Assembly (NCBI GenBank): GCA_029207755.1
Contig: JARCOQ010000005.1
Location: forward strand, 62,693,414 to 62,757,413
Direction: 5' to 3'
Source: Chamaea fasciata
Taxonomy: Eukaryota > Chordata > Aves > Passeriformes > Sylviidae
Length of the DNA: 64,000 nt
Made by a program: the position numbers and the translations under genes. Below, one piece after another: positions 37,400 through 49,167 of this stretch (its first letter is position 1; each line of letters starts with the position of its first letter). Below the pieces are notes generated by a model. That model was not told the origin of the DNA. It did not search any database and saw only the letters and a program-made list of their open reading frames with translations.

Positions 37400-37426
37400 A
37401 TGCATTAAATGCATCAAATGCATTAG
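37400..37426. repeat. Three tandem 9-bp units containing ATGCAT
   Basis: ATGCATTAA, ATGCATCAA and ATGCATTAG follow each other without spacing. Each carries the self-complementary hexamer ATGCAT, so the sites recur at 9-bp intervals. Possible clustered binding sites or a tiny minisatellite. Confidence 0.85.
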
Positions 37427-39458
37427 ATTGCTTCCAGGACCATGTGACTGAAACTATTGGGTCACTGTGATATTCAGTGTATCCCTATAATGTTATACGG
37501 CTCTGCTTTTTCAGTGATAAAAATAAGATAAATTCCTTCTTGCATTGTGTATTGATGAGCAGAATTCAAAAGAACTGACTTGTGTTCTTCTTACAGTGAC
37601 AAAAAGACAGTGACTGTAATGAATTGCAGTTAGAGTTTAAGTATTTGTTTGATCTCTTAAACAAAGACCTTACCTCCAGAGCTTTTAACCTTTCTTAGCT
37701 GTTAATGAAAGACGTGCTTTTCAGTTGGTTAACTACTATGTGTGGATCATCCCAGGATAAAAATATGACACTGACTAGATGTTTCAGTAAACTGCTCATA
37801 TTAATTCATTTGTAAGCCTATAGTCTGAAGCATGAGATACAACACTATGTCAATTAAAAAATACCACAAATAAATAATTTTGTGTGATGATGGTTTTGGC
37901 CACCTTTTTAGAAATTCCACCCTAAAATGTAGTCTTTTGGCATGCAAGAAAATCATGGAGGGTTGGACTGTTCTAATCTCACCTCCCATTCTAATCTTTG
38001 CATTATAATATAAGTGTTGCATTTTCCTGAAAATAAGCTCTATTTGAACTGCCAAATTTTAAATTATTTCAGGTTTTTTTATTCCTGAAATATTATATGG
38101 TAGGCAAGAGCACCACAGAAGTTACCTTTTTTTCCCCGCCAGGATTTTAGAATAGAAATGCACTGGATGTCATATCTGGTGTTCCACATATCACTGTGGT
38201 TAGTTTATGAAGAATTAAAGCTGCCCTGTGCATGGAATTACTTGAAAACCCTATTCTGCAATTTCCAAACAGCTCTGTATTTGGACATTTGTGATGGGAT
38301 TAATGTTTCTTACCTTTGCCTTCTAAACAGTAAATGATTTCTGCAGCCCGGTTGGCTAGATTTGCTCTCCAGCTGATAGTGACTCTTAGATGCTGTCTTT
38401 GAAGAGGATGAATTGCCTTCCAGCATGGTTATATCTCTCCACCACTTTTATGGGCTATAGAAGAACCCTGAGTTTCCAGACGCCTGGCTGAACTGCCTGG
38501 TTTTACCTGAAAGACTGATTTAGGTACAGACATACTCAAGAGTAACAGTGTGCCACTTCACTTTAATGTGGTCTGCTTGGACAGTGAATTTAGTGGAATG
38601 AAAGCAAAACACTGACTAAGAATGCCCACATACAGATTATGGGGGAAAAGTACTAATTTTCATATCATCAGATGAGGCTCCTTATTAAACCTCATTACCT
38701 TACAAGCAGCAACTGCACAAGCTGCCCCACTGCAGTGTTAGTGTGACCAGAAGTCAACAGTTTGTTAAAATACCACAGGTTGCTGGTGGTCAATCACGTA
38801 CTTTTATTCACAAATTTGTTCTAGAATATTTCCTACACTTCAAAAGCACATTCTAGTTGAATGTGGTTTGATTTTCAGCTGGAGATAAGTCCATAATGCT
38901 AGAGTTACATTTTCGCATGTAGTTGCTTAGAGTTAGAGTTCATATTCTCAAAGGTATTTCCATTCAAATGACCAGAAGCTACAGGAATGAATATCTTTGA
39001 GGATCTGGAATTAAGTCCCATGTTCAAAATAAGAGGCCCTTAAGAGATTAAGCTATAATGAGAGTAAGTGGAATAGAGGTTCCTAAATTCTCTTGATAAA
39101 GATATCTGGATTATAAAGTTTGTGCTGGCATGCTGAAATATTTTTTTAAAAAATTGTTTTAGCTGATTCATAAAGCATAAATTCAAGGAGTGAAGAAGAC
39201 ATGAATGTCTTTTCTCTACCATTTAATATCTTGTTTTATGCAGTTATTAGTCATCTGAAGGTAACAACTACTCATTCTAGAAATAAGTACAGAGTGTCTT
39301 CTCAAAATACCATCCATGGGTATTGATTTTGCATCTGATATTACATTCTTTCATAAAGTGCCTGTAATTCCACTTATATATGTATACACACAGGTATATA
39401 CCCATATGCCTTTTCAGTTCTGAACACTTTTCAAGCTAGATTTCTGTCACTTGAGCTT

Positions 39459-39500
39459 ATTACTATGAATGCAAATAGTAAAATTACTATGAATGCAAAT
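39459..39500. repeat. Tandem 24-bp duplication carrying two octamer motifs
   Basis: The unit ATTACTATGAATGCAAAT plus six bases is followed at once by a second copy of its first 18 bases. Each copy holds a perfect ATGCAAAT octamer (39469-39476 and 39493-39500), the classical POU/Oct binding site, spaced 24 bp apart. The duplication is certain; a regulatory role is inference. Confidence 0.85.
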
Positions 39501-42483
39501 TGTACTTTGTTTAAGCTCACATCCATGAGCAAGAAACTCATGAAAGATTAATTTTGGTTCTATCCAAAGAAAGGTGGGATAGCCAATTTTATTGCTATTC
39601 CTACTGCTGTTTGCTGGTTTTTATGAAAAATGTAGCAACAGTGTTGAAAAAAATGTCAATTTGACACTTTTCCTGCCAAATTTCATACAGGATACTCTAA
39701 GGCACATCCTATCTTTGCTGTAGAAAAAAATACTCTCTTAGTGGGATTTATCTGATGATCATGTGGGTAGTTATTGTCATCCAAACTTAAAAACAAATTA
39801 ACCTTGTCAAGATTTGTGAGCAAAGTCTTACATTCTTTTTCTGATTTTTATCTCTCTTATCCCTCTCAGCTATTCAGGTCTCATGAATTAAAAGGCCATT
39901 AGGAATCACCAGGACATCTTGTCTTACCTTCTGTGTAAGCAATTTTACTTCCTTCACAGACATCCAGCAACATGTATATTTTCTTGATTGTTCTGCTCAT
40001 GTTCAACGTATTTTGGGCTAATGGAAGAAATATTTTCATCTAAGCCTGATGGGAATACTCATGGAGTAAGACCTACTCTGTGCAAAGTAACAGCAATAAT
40101 CACAAATTAGAGTATAAAAATAATATCCCCCATAAATCTCATTTTCTGGCACATGATCAACCTCTGCTGGCCAACTGAATTGTGAAATTTCTGAAACTCT
40201 CTGTGTGCCTCTCCATACCTTATTTGAAAAATTCCACCATGACAGAGCTCAGTCTACTGTCATTGCATTGGCCAGAATTTAAGTGTGCAAGTGTGGACCA
40301 TCTGCCATGCCACAATATTTTTACACTGCTTAAATGTGACCATTTTCATGAGCCATCAGTGTGTTTTTCTGGAAAGAAACAGGATTTGTATTTTGTGTTT
40401 TTCCATGAAGCAGTTTGATGTATGCTCGCCCCTCCAAGAAAGGTGATCTGAAGGTCTGGCTGCATCTCTCCACAGTTAGTGATGCATTGCACACTTTCCT
40501 TCAGAATTCTGTTCCAAATAATGCTGTATCACATCCCCCTGATGCTCCTGGTTTAAAATTTAATTTGTATGCAGTTTGCATCACTTAGGAACAAGGGGAA
40601 AGAAATAGCACAGTTGTAGTACATGATAATAATGCTTTTCTCTCTGTTTTTTTCTGTCTTGACTAACTGAACTAGAAATACTCTTGGAGAAGTAATGATT
40701 CTTAGCGTGTTTATTCACACTGGTCAATACCCTCCATGACACAGGTTCTGAGACTACCAGAAAATATTCTGTGAAAAGGTGGGAAAAGGGAGAATTGCTG
40801 CCTAGTCTCTACTGGCTACACTGACGAGGTCTCGTTTAGCTATGAAGGGAAGCCAAGATCATTACTTCAGATATATCCAATTGCATCGTAGCCACTGCTC
40901 TTTAGTCAAATGGAAGTTAGGTGAGATGAATCAGTCCAGAATGTTTCCTTCCCCACTATTTAGATATAAACCAGCAGAATTTGTGCTTGGCTGGTCTTTC
41001 AAATTTGCAGTGGGAACTTTTTCCCTCTAAAGCTATTCACTGTGTCTTGTGCTGGAAACTGACAGCTCATCTCAATCCTGTGTGGAATTAGAAGTAGCAT
41101 GACATTCCCCAAGGTTATAACAAAGCCTCCATGAAAACACAAACACATCATCAGGGCTGGCACAAAACTAAGGCCTTATTTGATCCTTTTGTGTAATTTC
41201 TGCTTTGTCTGTGAATCTAGCTATTTCTGGACAGCCATGCTTGTGGATGTGCCACAAAATGTCAGACAGAGGACATGGAGACCTGGGCCATGATAGTGGG
41301 GAAAATATACTGAGCTACTGGGTCCACTGATGCTGTTGTTCCTCAGAAATACTATTTTTCTATCTAACCATGCAGGTAACCAGGTCTCCCTTTTCTTCTC
41401 CTCTGACCTATGATTGTATAGGTACAATCTTTTGCCTTTTTTGATAAGTAGCCATCTCTGGTGTGGAAGTGAAAGAGCTGAGCTGGTGAAGTGCCATTCA
41501 GCAGATAATTTGCTTTTTCGCTTCACTTTAAACCTTGTCCTGCTTGCCTTGTTGAATATTTTATGATGTTCCTGTTCTCTTTTTAAAAGGAGATTTGCTG
41601 CTTTATTTATTTGCAAGCGACTGATCTGTGCTCAGTTTTGTAAAACTCAGCTTATCTCAAAAAGTCTCCTTCAAGAGCAGGTCCTTGATACACAGTGGGT
41701 CCTTGATATTGTAGCTGTTCATCCCAAGATACTGGACTTCAATCTTCCTTTCTGTCCCAGAGCGTCTGACTGACAGTTGTGTAGTAAATCTTGTTTGTGC
41801 CCATCACAGAATTCAAGTACTTAAAGCAAAACCAAGGCATATTGTCTATCCATGAAAAGTCCAGTGAGTGAGTCCTGTTGTGACTGCATTTTGCATATTC
41901 TTGTGTGAGATGCTGGCTACTAATACTAAGTCTAGTTCAAGTGTCAGGCAGACAACACCATAAATTAATTTTATAGAAGTTTCCTGGGTGATGCTTCTCA
42001 ACTTGAAACGATCTTTTACACTTGCAATCTTCTGCAGACAAATCTGCTCTATCAACCCACACTCTTGTGATCAGGTGTATTTTCTGTATTTTATCCATGG
42101 ACCATATTTTTCTGATGAATATAAGGGTGTGGAATGCATGGGAAAAAAGGTCTACTTTATGGCATCCTAAATCAGTTCCATCTCAAATAGCATTTTTTGT
42201 CTCTACAGCAATTTAAAGAGCTTTCAAAGATTAAGATTAGCCAATATGCTTCTGTAAATTTTACTGTGAACATCTGTATGCTCTTGCATATTCAGATTGT
42301 CAAAGGAAGGGAAGACAAGGAATGAACACCATCAAGCAAACTCTGAGCAAGAAACAGACCATAATCAGGCAGTGACCAGCACTTCACTTCTTTTTCTGTG
42401 TCTGCATCTGTGCCTGGTGGCTCTGATAATGCACATAATTTCTGACCTGGGAAACCATCTGCAATTATACCAGTTTAGGTCTC

Positions 42484-43010
42484 TGTCCTGGGTTGAAGTA
42501 TATTCTATCACCATCTTCATGAACTGTTGAAACCAGGTGAGGCAGTGCTCCCTGCCTCCTCCACTCTGGCTTATCTTCTGTTAATGAGCCATCAGCACCT
42601 TTGCTACACAGCTCACAGATAACCCCCTCCTGGACTACCTCCTGTTAATGGGCCCATCAGGCCTTATCACATGACTCACTATACCATTGTGAGATGCTCT
42701 GCCCAGAGGGAAAAACCAAGCATTCCAGCCTGGGTATAAGCTGAGACTCTGAACACCAGAGAGATGCTTACCCACTGGATTCCCAGAGGACCCAAGCTAC
42801 CAGACCTTTCTACAGGATCACTGCTTCAGGAAGACCACCTCATCTGGACTGCTTCCATCACTCTGCTCAGATTGTATTCTGACTCTGTCAGTGGTCTTTT
42901 GTATTATTGCATCTATTCTAGTTTACTTTCTTTCTTTCTTTTTTTTTTTTTCTATTAAATTGTATCTCTGACTTGGAGCCTCTCCTTTGTTTTGCCTTCA
43001 AACTACTACA
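42484..43010 (+). mobile_element. Solo LTR, copy B, endogenous retrovirus
   Basis: This 527-bp LTR runs from TGTCCTGGGTTG to CAAACTACTACA. It is flanked by the perfect 5-bp duplication GTCTC (42479-42483 and 43011-43015). TATAAG lies at 42735-42740 and ATTAAA at 42954-42959, after a lengthened pyrimidine tract (42926-42952) that accounts for most of its extra length. Inside U3 the first of two GTTAATGGGCCCATCAG units is damaged (ATGAGCCATCAG). No gag, pol or env sequence is attached. A 60-codon frame starting at 42764 inside R is a by-product of LTR sequence. Confidence 0.95.
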
Positions 43011-43015
43011 GTCTC

Positions 43016-43237
43016 TTTCAAAAACAGCTTTCTTCATGCACCACCTGCAATGGTCTTTAGGAATCTTTATTTCACTTGTGGTTTTAGTCAAAACCATAAT
43101 TCTTGTAAAATTAAAAGTGAGATATTGAGATGATGCTTGTCTGTACCTACTGAATGTTTTCAGACCAGATATGAAGAACAACAAAGGAAAAGTTTTGATC
43201 AAGTAAAATCTATTACTTGAGGCAAATGCACACAAAC
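43016..43237. other. Unique spacer between LTR copies B and C
   Basis: Between the two target-site duplications lie 222 bases of ordinary AT-rich DNA. I see no retroviral primer-binding site, gag, pol, env or polypurine tract. This and the separate duplications show that it is host DNA and not a collapsed provirus interior. Confidence 0.8.
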
Positions 43238-43242
43238 ATCAC

Positions 43243-43761
43243 TGTCCTGGGTTGAGGTATATTCTATCACCATCTTCAAGAACTGTTGAAACCAGGTGAG
43301 GCAGTGCTCCCTGCCTCCTCCACTCTGGCTTATCTTCTGTTAATGGGCCCATCAGCACCTTTGCTACACAGCTCACAGATAACCCCCTCCTGGACTACCT
43401 CCTGTTAATGGGCCCATCAGGCCTTATCACATGACTCACTATCCCATTGTGAGATGCTCTGTCCAGAGGGAGGAACCAAGCATTCCAGCCTGGATATAAG
43501 CTGAGACTCTGAACACCAGAGGGGTGCTTACCCACTGGATTCCCAGAGGACCCGAGCTACCAGACCTTTCTACAGGATCACTGCTTCAGGAAGACCACCT
43601 CATCTGGACTGCTTCCATCACTCTGCTCAGATTGTATTCTGACTCTGTCAGTGGTCTTTTGTATTATTGCATCTATTTTATTTTACTTTCTTTCCTTTCT
43701 TCCTATTAAATTGTATCTCTGACTTGGAGCCTCTCATTTGTTTTGCCTTCAAACCACTACA
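43243..43761 (+). mobile_element. Solo LTR, copy C, endogenous retrovirus
   Basis: This 519-bp LTR runs from TGTCCTGGGTTG to CAAACCACTACA. It is flanked by the perfect 5-bp duplication ATCAC (43238-43242 and 43762-43766). TATAAG is at 43495-43500 and ATTAAA at 43705-43710. Two intact direct units CTGTTAATGGGCCCATCAG lie at 43337-43355 and 43402-43420 in U3, upstream of the TATA box, a position where retroviral enhancers are often duplicated. About twenty differences from copy B were seen by eye. Same orientation as copy B, opposite to copy A. Confidence 0.95.
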
Positions 43762-43766
43762 ATCAC

Positions 43767-46700
43767 CTGGCACAATTTGCCAAGCAAGAAGATACTGTGT
43801 AAAAAATAATAAAAAGAGAGGTAAAAAAATCAACCACTTTCACTTGTTAATCTATTAACCTCTCTAGGTCTTTCCTGGTTAGTCAGCAAACTGAGATCCC
43901 TCCACAATAGCTATAGCTTTGTAGGAATCAGATCTGCAGTTCTAGGGTGGATGCATTAGACTCTCAAGTCTGTCTATGGAAAAAATTACAGGGCACAGCA
44001 AAGCAGGGTATAAATTTACAGCAGGTGATATACTTCCTGCTGACACTTACAGGAATATTGTCCATACAGTAATATTCAGAAAAAAAAAATTTAAAAGCCC
44101 ATTTGACTCCATTCAAATCTCATGATGGATGCTTCTTCAGAACAAATGTAGCTTTTATTCAGTTCAGTTTATTTCCATCTTCCAGAGGCTGTGCAAGGAT
44201 TTAATGCAGTTTATCTAATCCATTATAAATGCACTTGGTTTTTAAAGCCGGATTTAACCTTCCTCAATGTCACTGTGTCAATAAATGCACCAGCCATAGG
44301 GGTATTTACAAGAATAATGATAATATGGGGCAGGCCAGCCTCACTTTACAGCCTGTGGAGAGATAATGATTTCATACGTAATGTTAAATGCCATGAGTTG
44401 GCCTGCTTAGAAGACCTCTCTCACTTCATTGAGTATGGAAAATGACTGAGCAGACTGATTTCCTTTATTTTTACCTAAATTAGCATTTAAGAGTACCCTG
44501 CAGTCTGCATGATCATATATTAATGTACACACATAGGTTACTTAATTTTGAAAGTAAATAGTCTCTCTATGGATCTGTTGGCACTAGCATAATAAAATAA
44601 AACAACTCACAACTGCATTGAATGAAAGAGTATAACTACTGAAGAGATAAACAAATTATTCTGTGCTCTCTGGAAATGTAATAGCTCTCAGGACTCCAGC
44701 TGAAAACCTTTTAAGATGTTTGGCAACAATATTTTCTGCTCCTATTTACCCTAGGCCCATTACCTGCATTAATAATGAAAGAGGAGAAAATAGAAACTAA
44801 GACAGTCTTTGCCTTCCTGAAGACATTGATTGCAATTCTGTAACGGTTGATTCTTGACCTTATACAAACTTGTACTGTCCTGAGGGTTATTGTCCTAATC
44901 TGAAGATTTGGGAAGGTTGACATTTCTGTACCAAATATCAGCTAGTTCAGTCTTTACTGATCTGGAGAAGAAAGGATGATCTGATTCCCATCCCTCTGGG
45001 CACTGGGTGACTGACTCTTAGAGGTAGAGCACAGCTTCCTTGGCTCACCAGCTGGGTTTGTTTTATCTTTATTATTACATTTATACACCTGTGACTGCTT
45101 AGGAGCATATGGACGCCTCTCTGAGGCTTCGTGGATTTCTACCCAGAATTACAGTGGAAACCCATTTCCAGCACTGGTTAGGAAACATGCAAAGAAGCAT
45201 ACAAAGAAATACATTATTGGGACACACTACCATTCGGTGGTGATTACTGCAAAATATTTCTTCAGAGTATCTTTGACTGTTTTTCTCATGCAGTGCTGCT
45301 GAATGCCCATAATTTCTATTTTCTGACTCCTGTTTTCTTAGATATTGAGTAAGAAGTTCATGCTTATTATAACCATTAGGATATTATTGCATTGATGTCA
45401 TCACTGCAGGGACTTGTCCCTGCCTTTTGCCATCATATAATCCAAGGTTTTTACTCCCATCCAAGAAGAGCAAAGAGAAGAAATATTTATTCCAGCCAAG
45501 GTCTAAATTTTTCCTTCCAAAAACACAGTAGTTCATTAGCTGAGTGACACCAAGAAGTCCATGTATTGCTGGACCTTAGACACTTTTCTGACATATTGCT
45601 TTCTAGCTCCTCAAAAGCTCCAGTTCAATGGCCTCTGCTCTTCCCTCTCAACTTGCACCTGGCTGACTTTTTTGTCTAGCATTCAAAAGACCTCTCAGAT
45701 CCTTCCAGACACAATATTTGGTCGTGTCTCACATCAGAGATTTGAAAAGGGAGCATGACTTTCTCCCCTCCACAGAATGAGACTAGCGCAACATGGAAGA
45801 GAGGTGTGATGAGCCTTCTTGGTAAAGCTCCCCTCATACTGCAGCAGGTAGATATTTTCTAACTACTGATATAACCTTCTGGTCGGTGAGGTATGACAGA
45901 CTTGAGGTGTGGCAAGACTTTAAAGACTATGTCTCCCTCAAAGGAGAAATTGGACGTATCTCTGCCTCCAGTGATGATGCTTTGTGGAGTGTGTCCCTGA
46001 TGCCATGAGGGACTCTGGGATGTCAGCTGTGATGTCCCTGAGAACTGAAGGGAGCAGAACCTAGATGCATCTCTCCAGGGCTGGGAGATGTGAGTGTTCA
46101 GAGAGTAGTGGTGACTGCAGTCAAGTCCCAGGTGCGTGGGAGATCCCAACACCACGTTACAGAGTCCTTCTCCCCAGGGCCTTTGATGATGGCCATGAGA
46201 ATTTACCAGAGAGATCACTGATACCAACTGCCTACTTGGTCGCTGGTGCCCTCCCTTGCCCACTCAGGACCTTCCAGTGCCTTGTCCACTTGATCTCCAA
46301 TGGCTTCCATGCTCCAGTGTACCCCTGGGACAGACCATAACAACCCAGTTTCCACCTCCAGAGGAAACATTTTCTGGGGGCTTTCCCAAGCTTCTCACTC
46401 TGTCCAATGTCCTCTCACAAAGAAGTCCATAGGATGCATCAAGCTACCCTCAGACCCTGGTGACTGCGAGCCTGGCTGGTGGTTTTGGTGCCACCCATGG
46501 CTCTCCAGCTGCCTGGTCTCTTACCTCTCCTTATCTGGCAGAGCGTGCACTCTGCAGCAGGTTACTCACAGCACAGCGTGATTAACGTGGCTGGTAACTC
46601 TCTGGCACAATGTCCTGAGAGATTTTAAGTGCCGGGGAGTCTAATACCTGCAAATATATTTATCTTCCTTTGAATATTTCATCAACTTGGAATTCATGAA

Positions 46701-48445
46701 CTGGATCTTTTACACAGGAGTTTTATGAATTATGTACCAGAATCGACGAGTTCCTACTTTGCCCGTATTTTACTTTGTCTCAAAGCCACAGTGGGGATCA
46801 CAGCCCATCAAAGCTGCTGCAGCAATTAGAGATCAAATGGCATTGAAGGAGGCAGGCTTGTGAGGCCCAGAGTATTCCCCTGATTCACGGCCCAGGAAAA
46901 AAGCTTTACTTAGTTGTAGTTTCCCTTCTCTTTTGGCTGTATTTCAGCCTCCCTCTCCTGTCTGCCTCGCTGTCGTGGTGAACATGGGATCACTGGGAGC
47001 TGACTCACCATTGCTACTCATCAAACACACCTACCTGGCCTTTACCTCTCACCTGTGACGCTGATGTGTATGCCTGCTGTTCCTGTTGGGAAATAGCTCT
47101 TGTATCTTCCCTGCTGGCACTAACTGTGCTGCTAGCTTTCTATAGGTTAATTTTTAGTTTTTTCCAAGGAAGAAATGAATGCTGTGGGTGAAGAATGCCT
47201 ACATTACACTACACTGGGTTACATTATGTCGTATTATATTACAATGCCAGAATGTTTCTGGCTTAGCCATTAACAACCCAACATCTTCAGGATGTAGGTA
47301 CTGAGGATCTATAAACTTCTAGTTCTGCATTTAAAGTGTTTAGCTGAAACCAAAGTCCCCCAGTGCACAGTGCAGGTGGGAGGGAAGAGAAAGAGACACA
47401 AGATGCTAATTGTGCAGCTTGTTGTGCTAGCAGAAGGCATACTGGTACTGTGCTGATGAGAGCAGTATAAAAATAGCCCAGATAGGAGTCTCTATCACTC
47501 TCCTGCCCTTCACCTTTCACCTGAATCACTTTTGCAGGCTACTGTGTTGCCACCTATGAGAACCACTGAGACAGAGTTTTGAGTGGAGTTTAATTAAAAC
47601 TGAGATCAGAGGCATGAGAGGCTTTTGCAGGCTGGCACATAAAGAAGAATGTGCCAAGTGATTTGTAGCAAAGTAAAAGAAAGCCTTCCCTCTAGATATT
47701 TTTTTTGCATCCCAGATTTTTCTGTTGGGAGCTCAAATGTTCATTCCATATATCCCCCAATTATGCAAGTCAAACAAACAAAAATCCAGATTACAGTTAA
47801 AGAGCAGGTGGATTCCTTATAAATATTTCTTCCCATATTCTTGCTTCCCAGAGCTATGCCAAACTCATCAAATCCCATCCAACTCAAGGGAAGCTTGCTG
47901 ACTTCCTCAGCCATCTGCCTAAGTCCTGTTTCTCACAGGGGACAGCTCTTTATGTCCTAAGGATTCCTTTCTCCTCCAAACCCTAAGGTGGGATTCTGTC
48001 TTCCTACAGTGCTGGACTAGTTATCATAGGAAGGCAACTTCATTGCAGCTTCAGATCAATCAGTTTTGAGAGAAAGTGGACCTTTCTAGATGTTGCACTT
48101 CCTCACAGGCTTGAAAATCAGCTTAAGCAAGAGGATGCACACCTGGAGGCTCTAGTACTGAGCCATAATATCTCACTGGGGCTTGAGACTGTCAGCAAAG
48201 ACTTCCCTGCTTTTAGGATTGAGTTGAGGATCTCAGCATGGATTTCATATTTCTGTAAATGCTGTACTATTACTAGCATGGCCCAGCCACCTAACTTCTC
48301 TTCTCTTGGTACTGACTTGGCTACAAGAAAGGAGGGAGGATGATCACAAATGACGGTGGGTGGTTCTTTTTCTTAAAATGCAACACTTTTCTTCCTAGAA
48401 CAAGTCTTTAAACAAAGAATGACAAAAGTGCAATCCATCTGCAGT
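43767..48445. other. Non-coding stretch, possible conserved elements
   Basis: No gene is supported. The interval 44161-44530 reads like conserved non-coding DNA, with homeodomain-type TAAT words and few simple repeats. The block 45880-46580 has higher GC than its surroundings and overlapping frames of about 90-134 codons on both strands that I do not recognise. A TATAAAA word at 47466-47472 has no convincing reading frame after it. Confidence 0.5.
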
Positions 48446-48467
48446 TACAAGACTAATTAGTCTTGTA
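48446..48467. repeat. Perfect 22-bp palindrome centred on TAATTA
   Basis: The half-site TACAAGACTAA is followed immediately by its exact reverse complement, with no spacer. The centre CTAATTAG contains the TAATTA core recognised by many homeodomain proteins. A perfect 22-bp palindrome is very improbable by chance, although the 6-bp core alone is common. Confidence 0.9.
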
Positions 48468-49167
48468 GGGATTGGTTCTCACATGGCCAAAGTCAAGCCA
48501 CCTTTGAGAAATAATTGACTGTAAATAGATGAAAGCCTCTCTTAAACTGAGTCGAGTAGCAACAATATGATATTCAATCTCTCCCCTAGGCAATGATGCA
48601 GCAAGCAGATGTGTCAAAGCCTCCAAGCTTCTGCTCGGCTACTGCAGTGAACACCCACACTGAAGAATATCAGAGACTCATGGCAGAGCATGTTATTTTG
48701 TCATCTTTTCAGAGGACCCTCAAGTTGGGGTGTGGTTCAGGTAAAACGGAATTGACAACCTGTCCCTAGAGCCTGGACAGTTTTTTCCAAATGTAACTCT
48801 TAAATTACTGGTGTGGCACTGATTGTACTGCAAAAATTTCCTCTGACTATATGTGCTTTCTGCATTGAACTTGGGGTGTCTGCTTGGCAGGCAGTCCCTG
48901 TTGTGCTGTTCTGTGCCATGGGCAAATTCATGCAGATCATGTACCTCCAGAACATTATTGTTCTGTAGTTCTATGACACCACCCAAACCAAGTTCCTAAA
49001 ACTTAATGGATGAGGCTATGTGAACACATAGTTCCCAGCTCTCCAGTTTTTCCACAGACAGCCTTAAGTCATAGTCCATGTGCATCTTGCTGCAGAAAGC
49101 ACTAAGCAGCAAGATGAACAGCAGTTTTAAATGTACACGAGCAACATAAGCTACCGTAATAATACCA
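48468..49167. other. Non-coding stretch, no feature seen
   Basis: Only chance frames, the longest being 88 codons on the minus strand at 48720-48986, without recognisable similarity. No transposon was recognised. Confidence 0.55.

Larger units (their letters stand above)
34294..42478. other. Non-coding stretch between LTR copies A and B
   Basis: No gene or recognisable transposon was found. The longest frame (36884-37333, minus, 149 codons) runs through an (AAAC)n repeat and is not credible. A 9-bp perfect stem (34707-34715 with 34722-34730, loop GCAAGT) is the only extra structure noted besides the repeats listed separately. Confidence 0.6.

Noticed and set aside
42764..42958. A reading frame of about 60 codons recurring in all three LTR copies
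   Set aside because: It falls in the R/U5 part of the LTR, so it recurs because the LTR recurs. Copies A and C have GTG where copy B has ATG, so the supposed start is not conserved.
42484..43761. Copies B and C as the two ends of one deleted provirus
   Set aside because: Each LTR has its own perfect duplication on both sides (GTCTC and ATCAC), and the spacer shows no primer-binding site or retroviral gene sequence.
47466..47472. Second TATAAAA box followed by an ATG about 90 bases on
   Set aside because: The frame after the nearest ATG ends after eight codons and has no signal peptide or good donor site.
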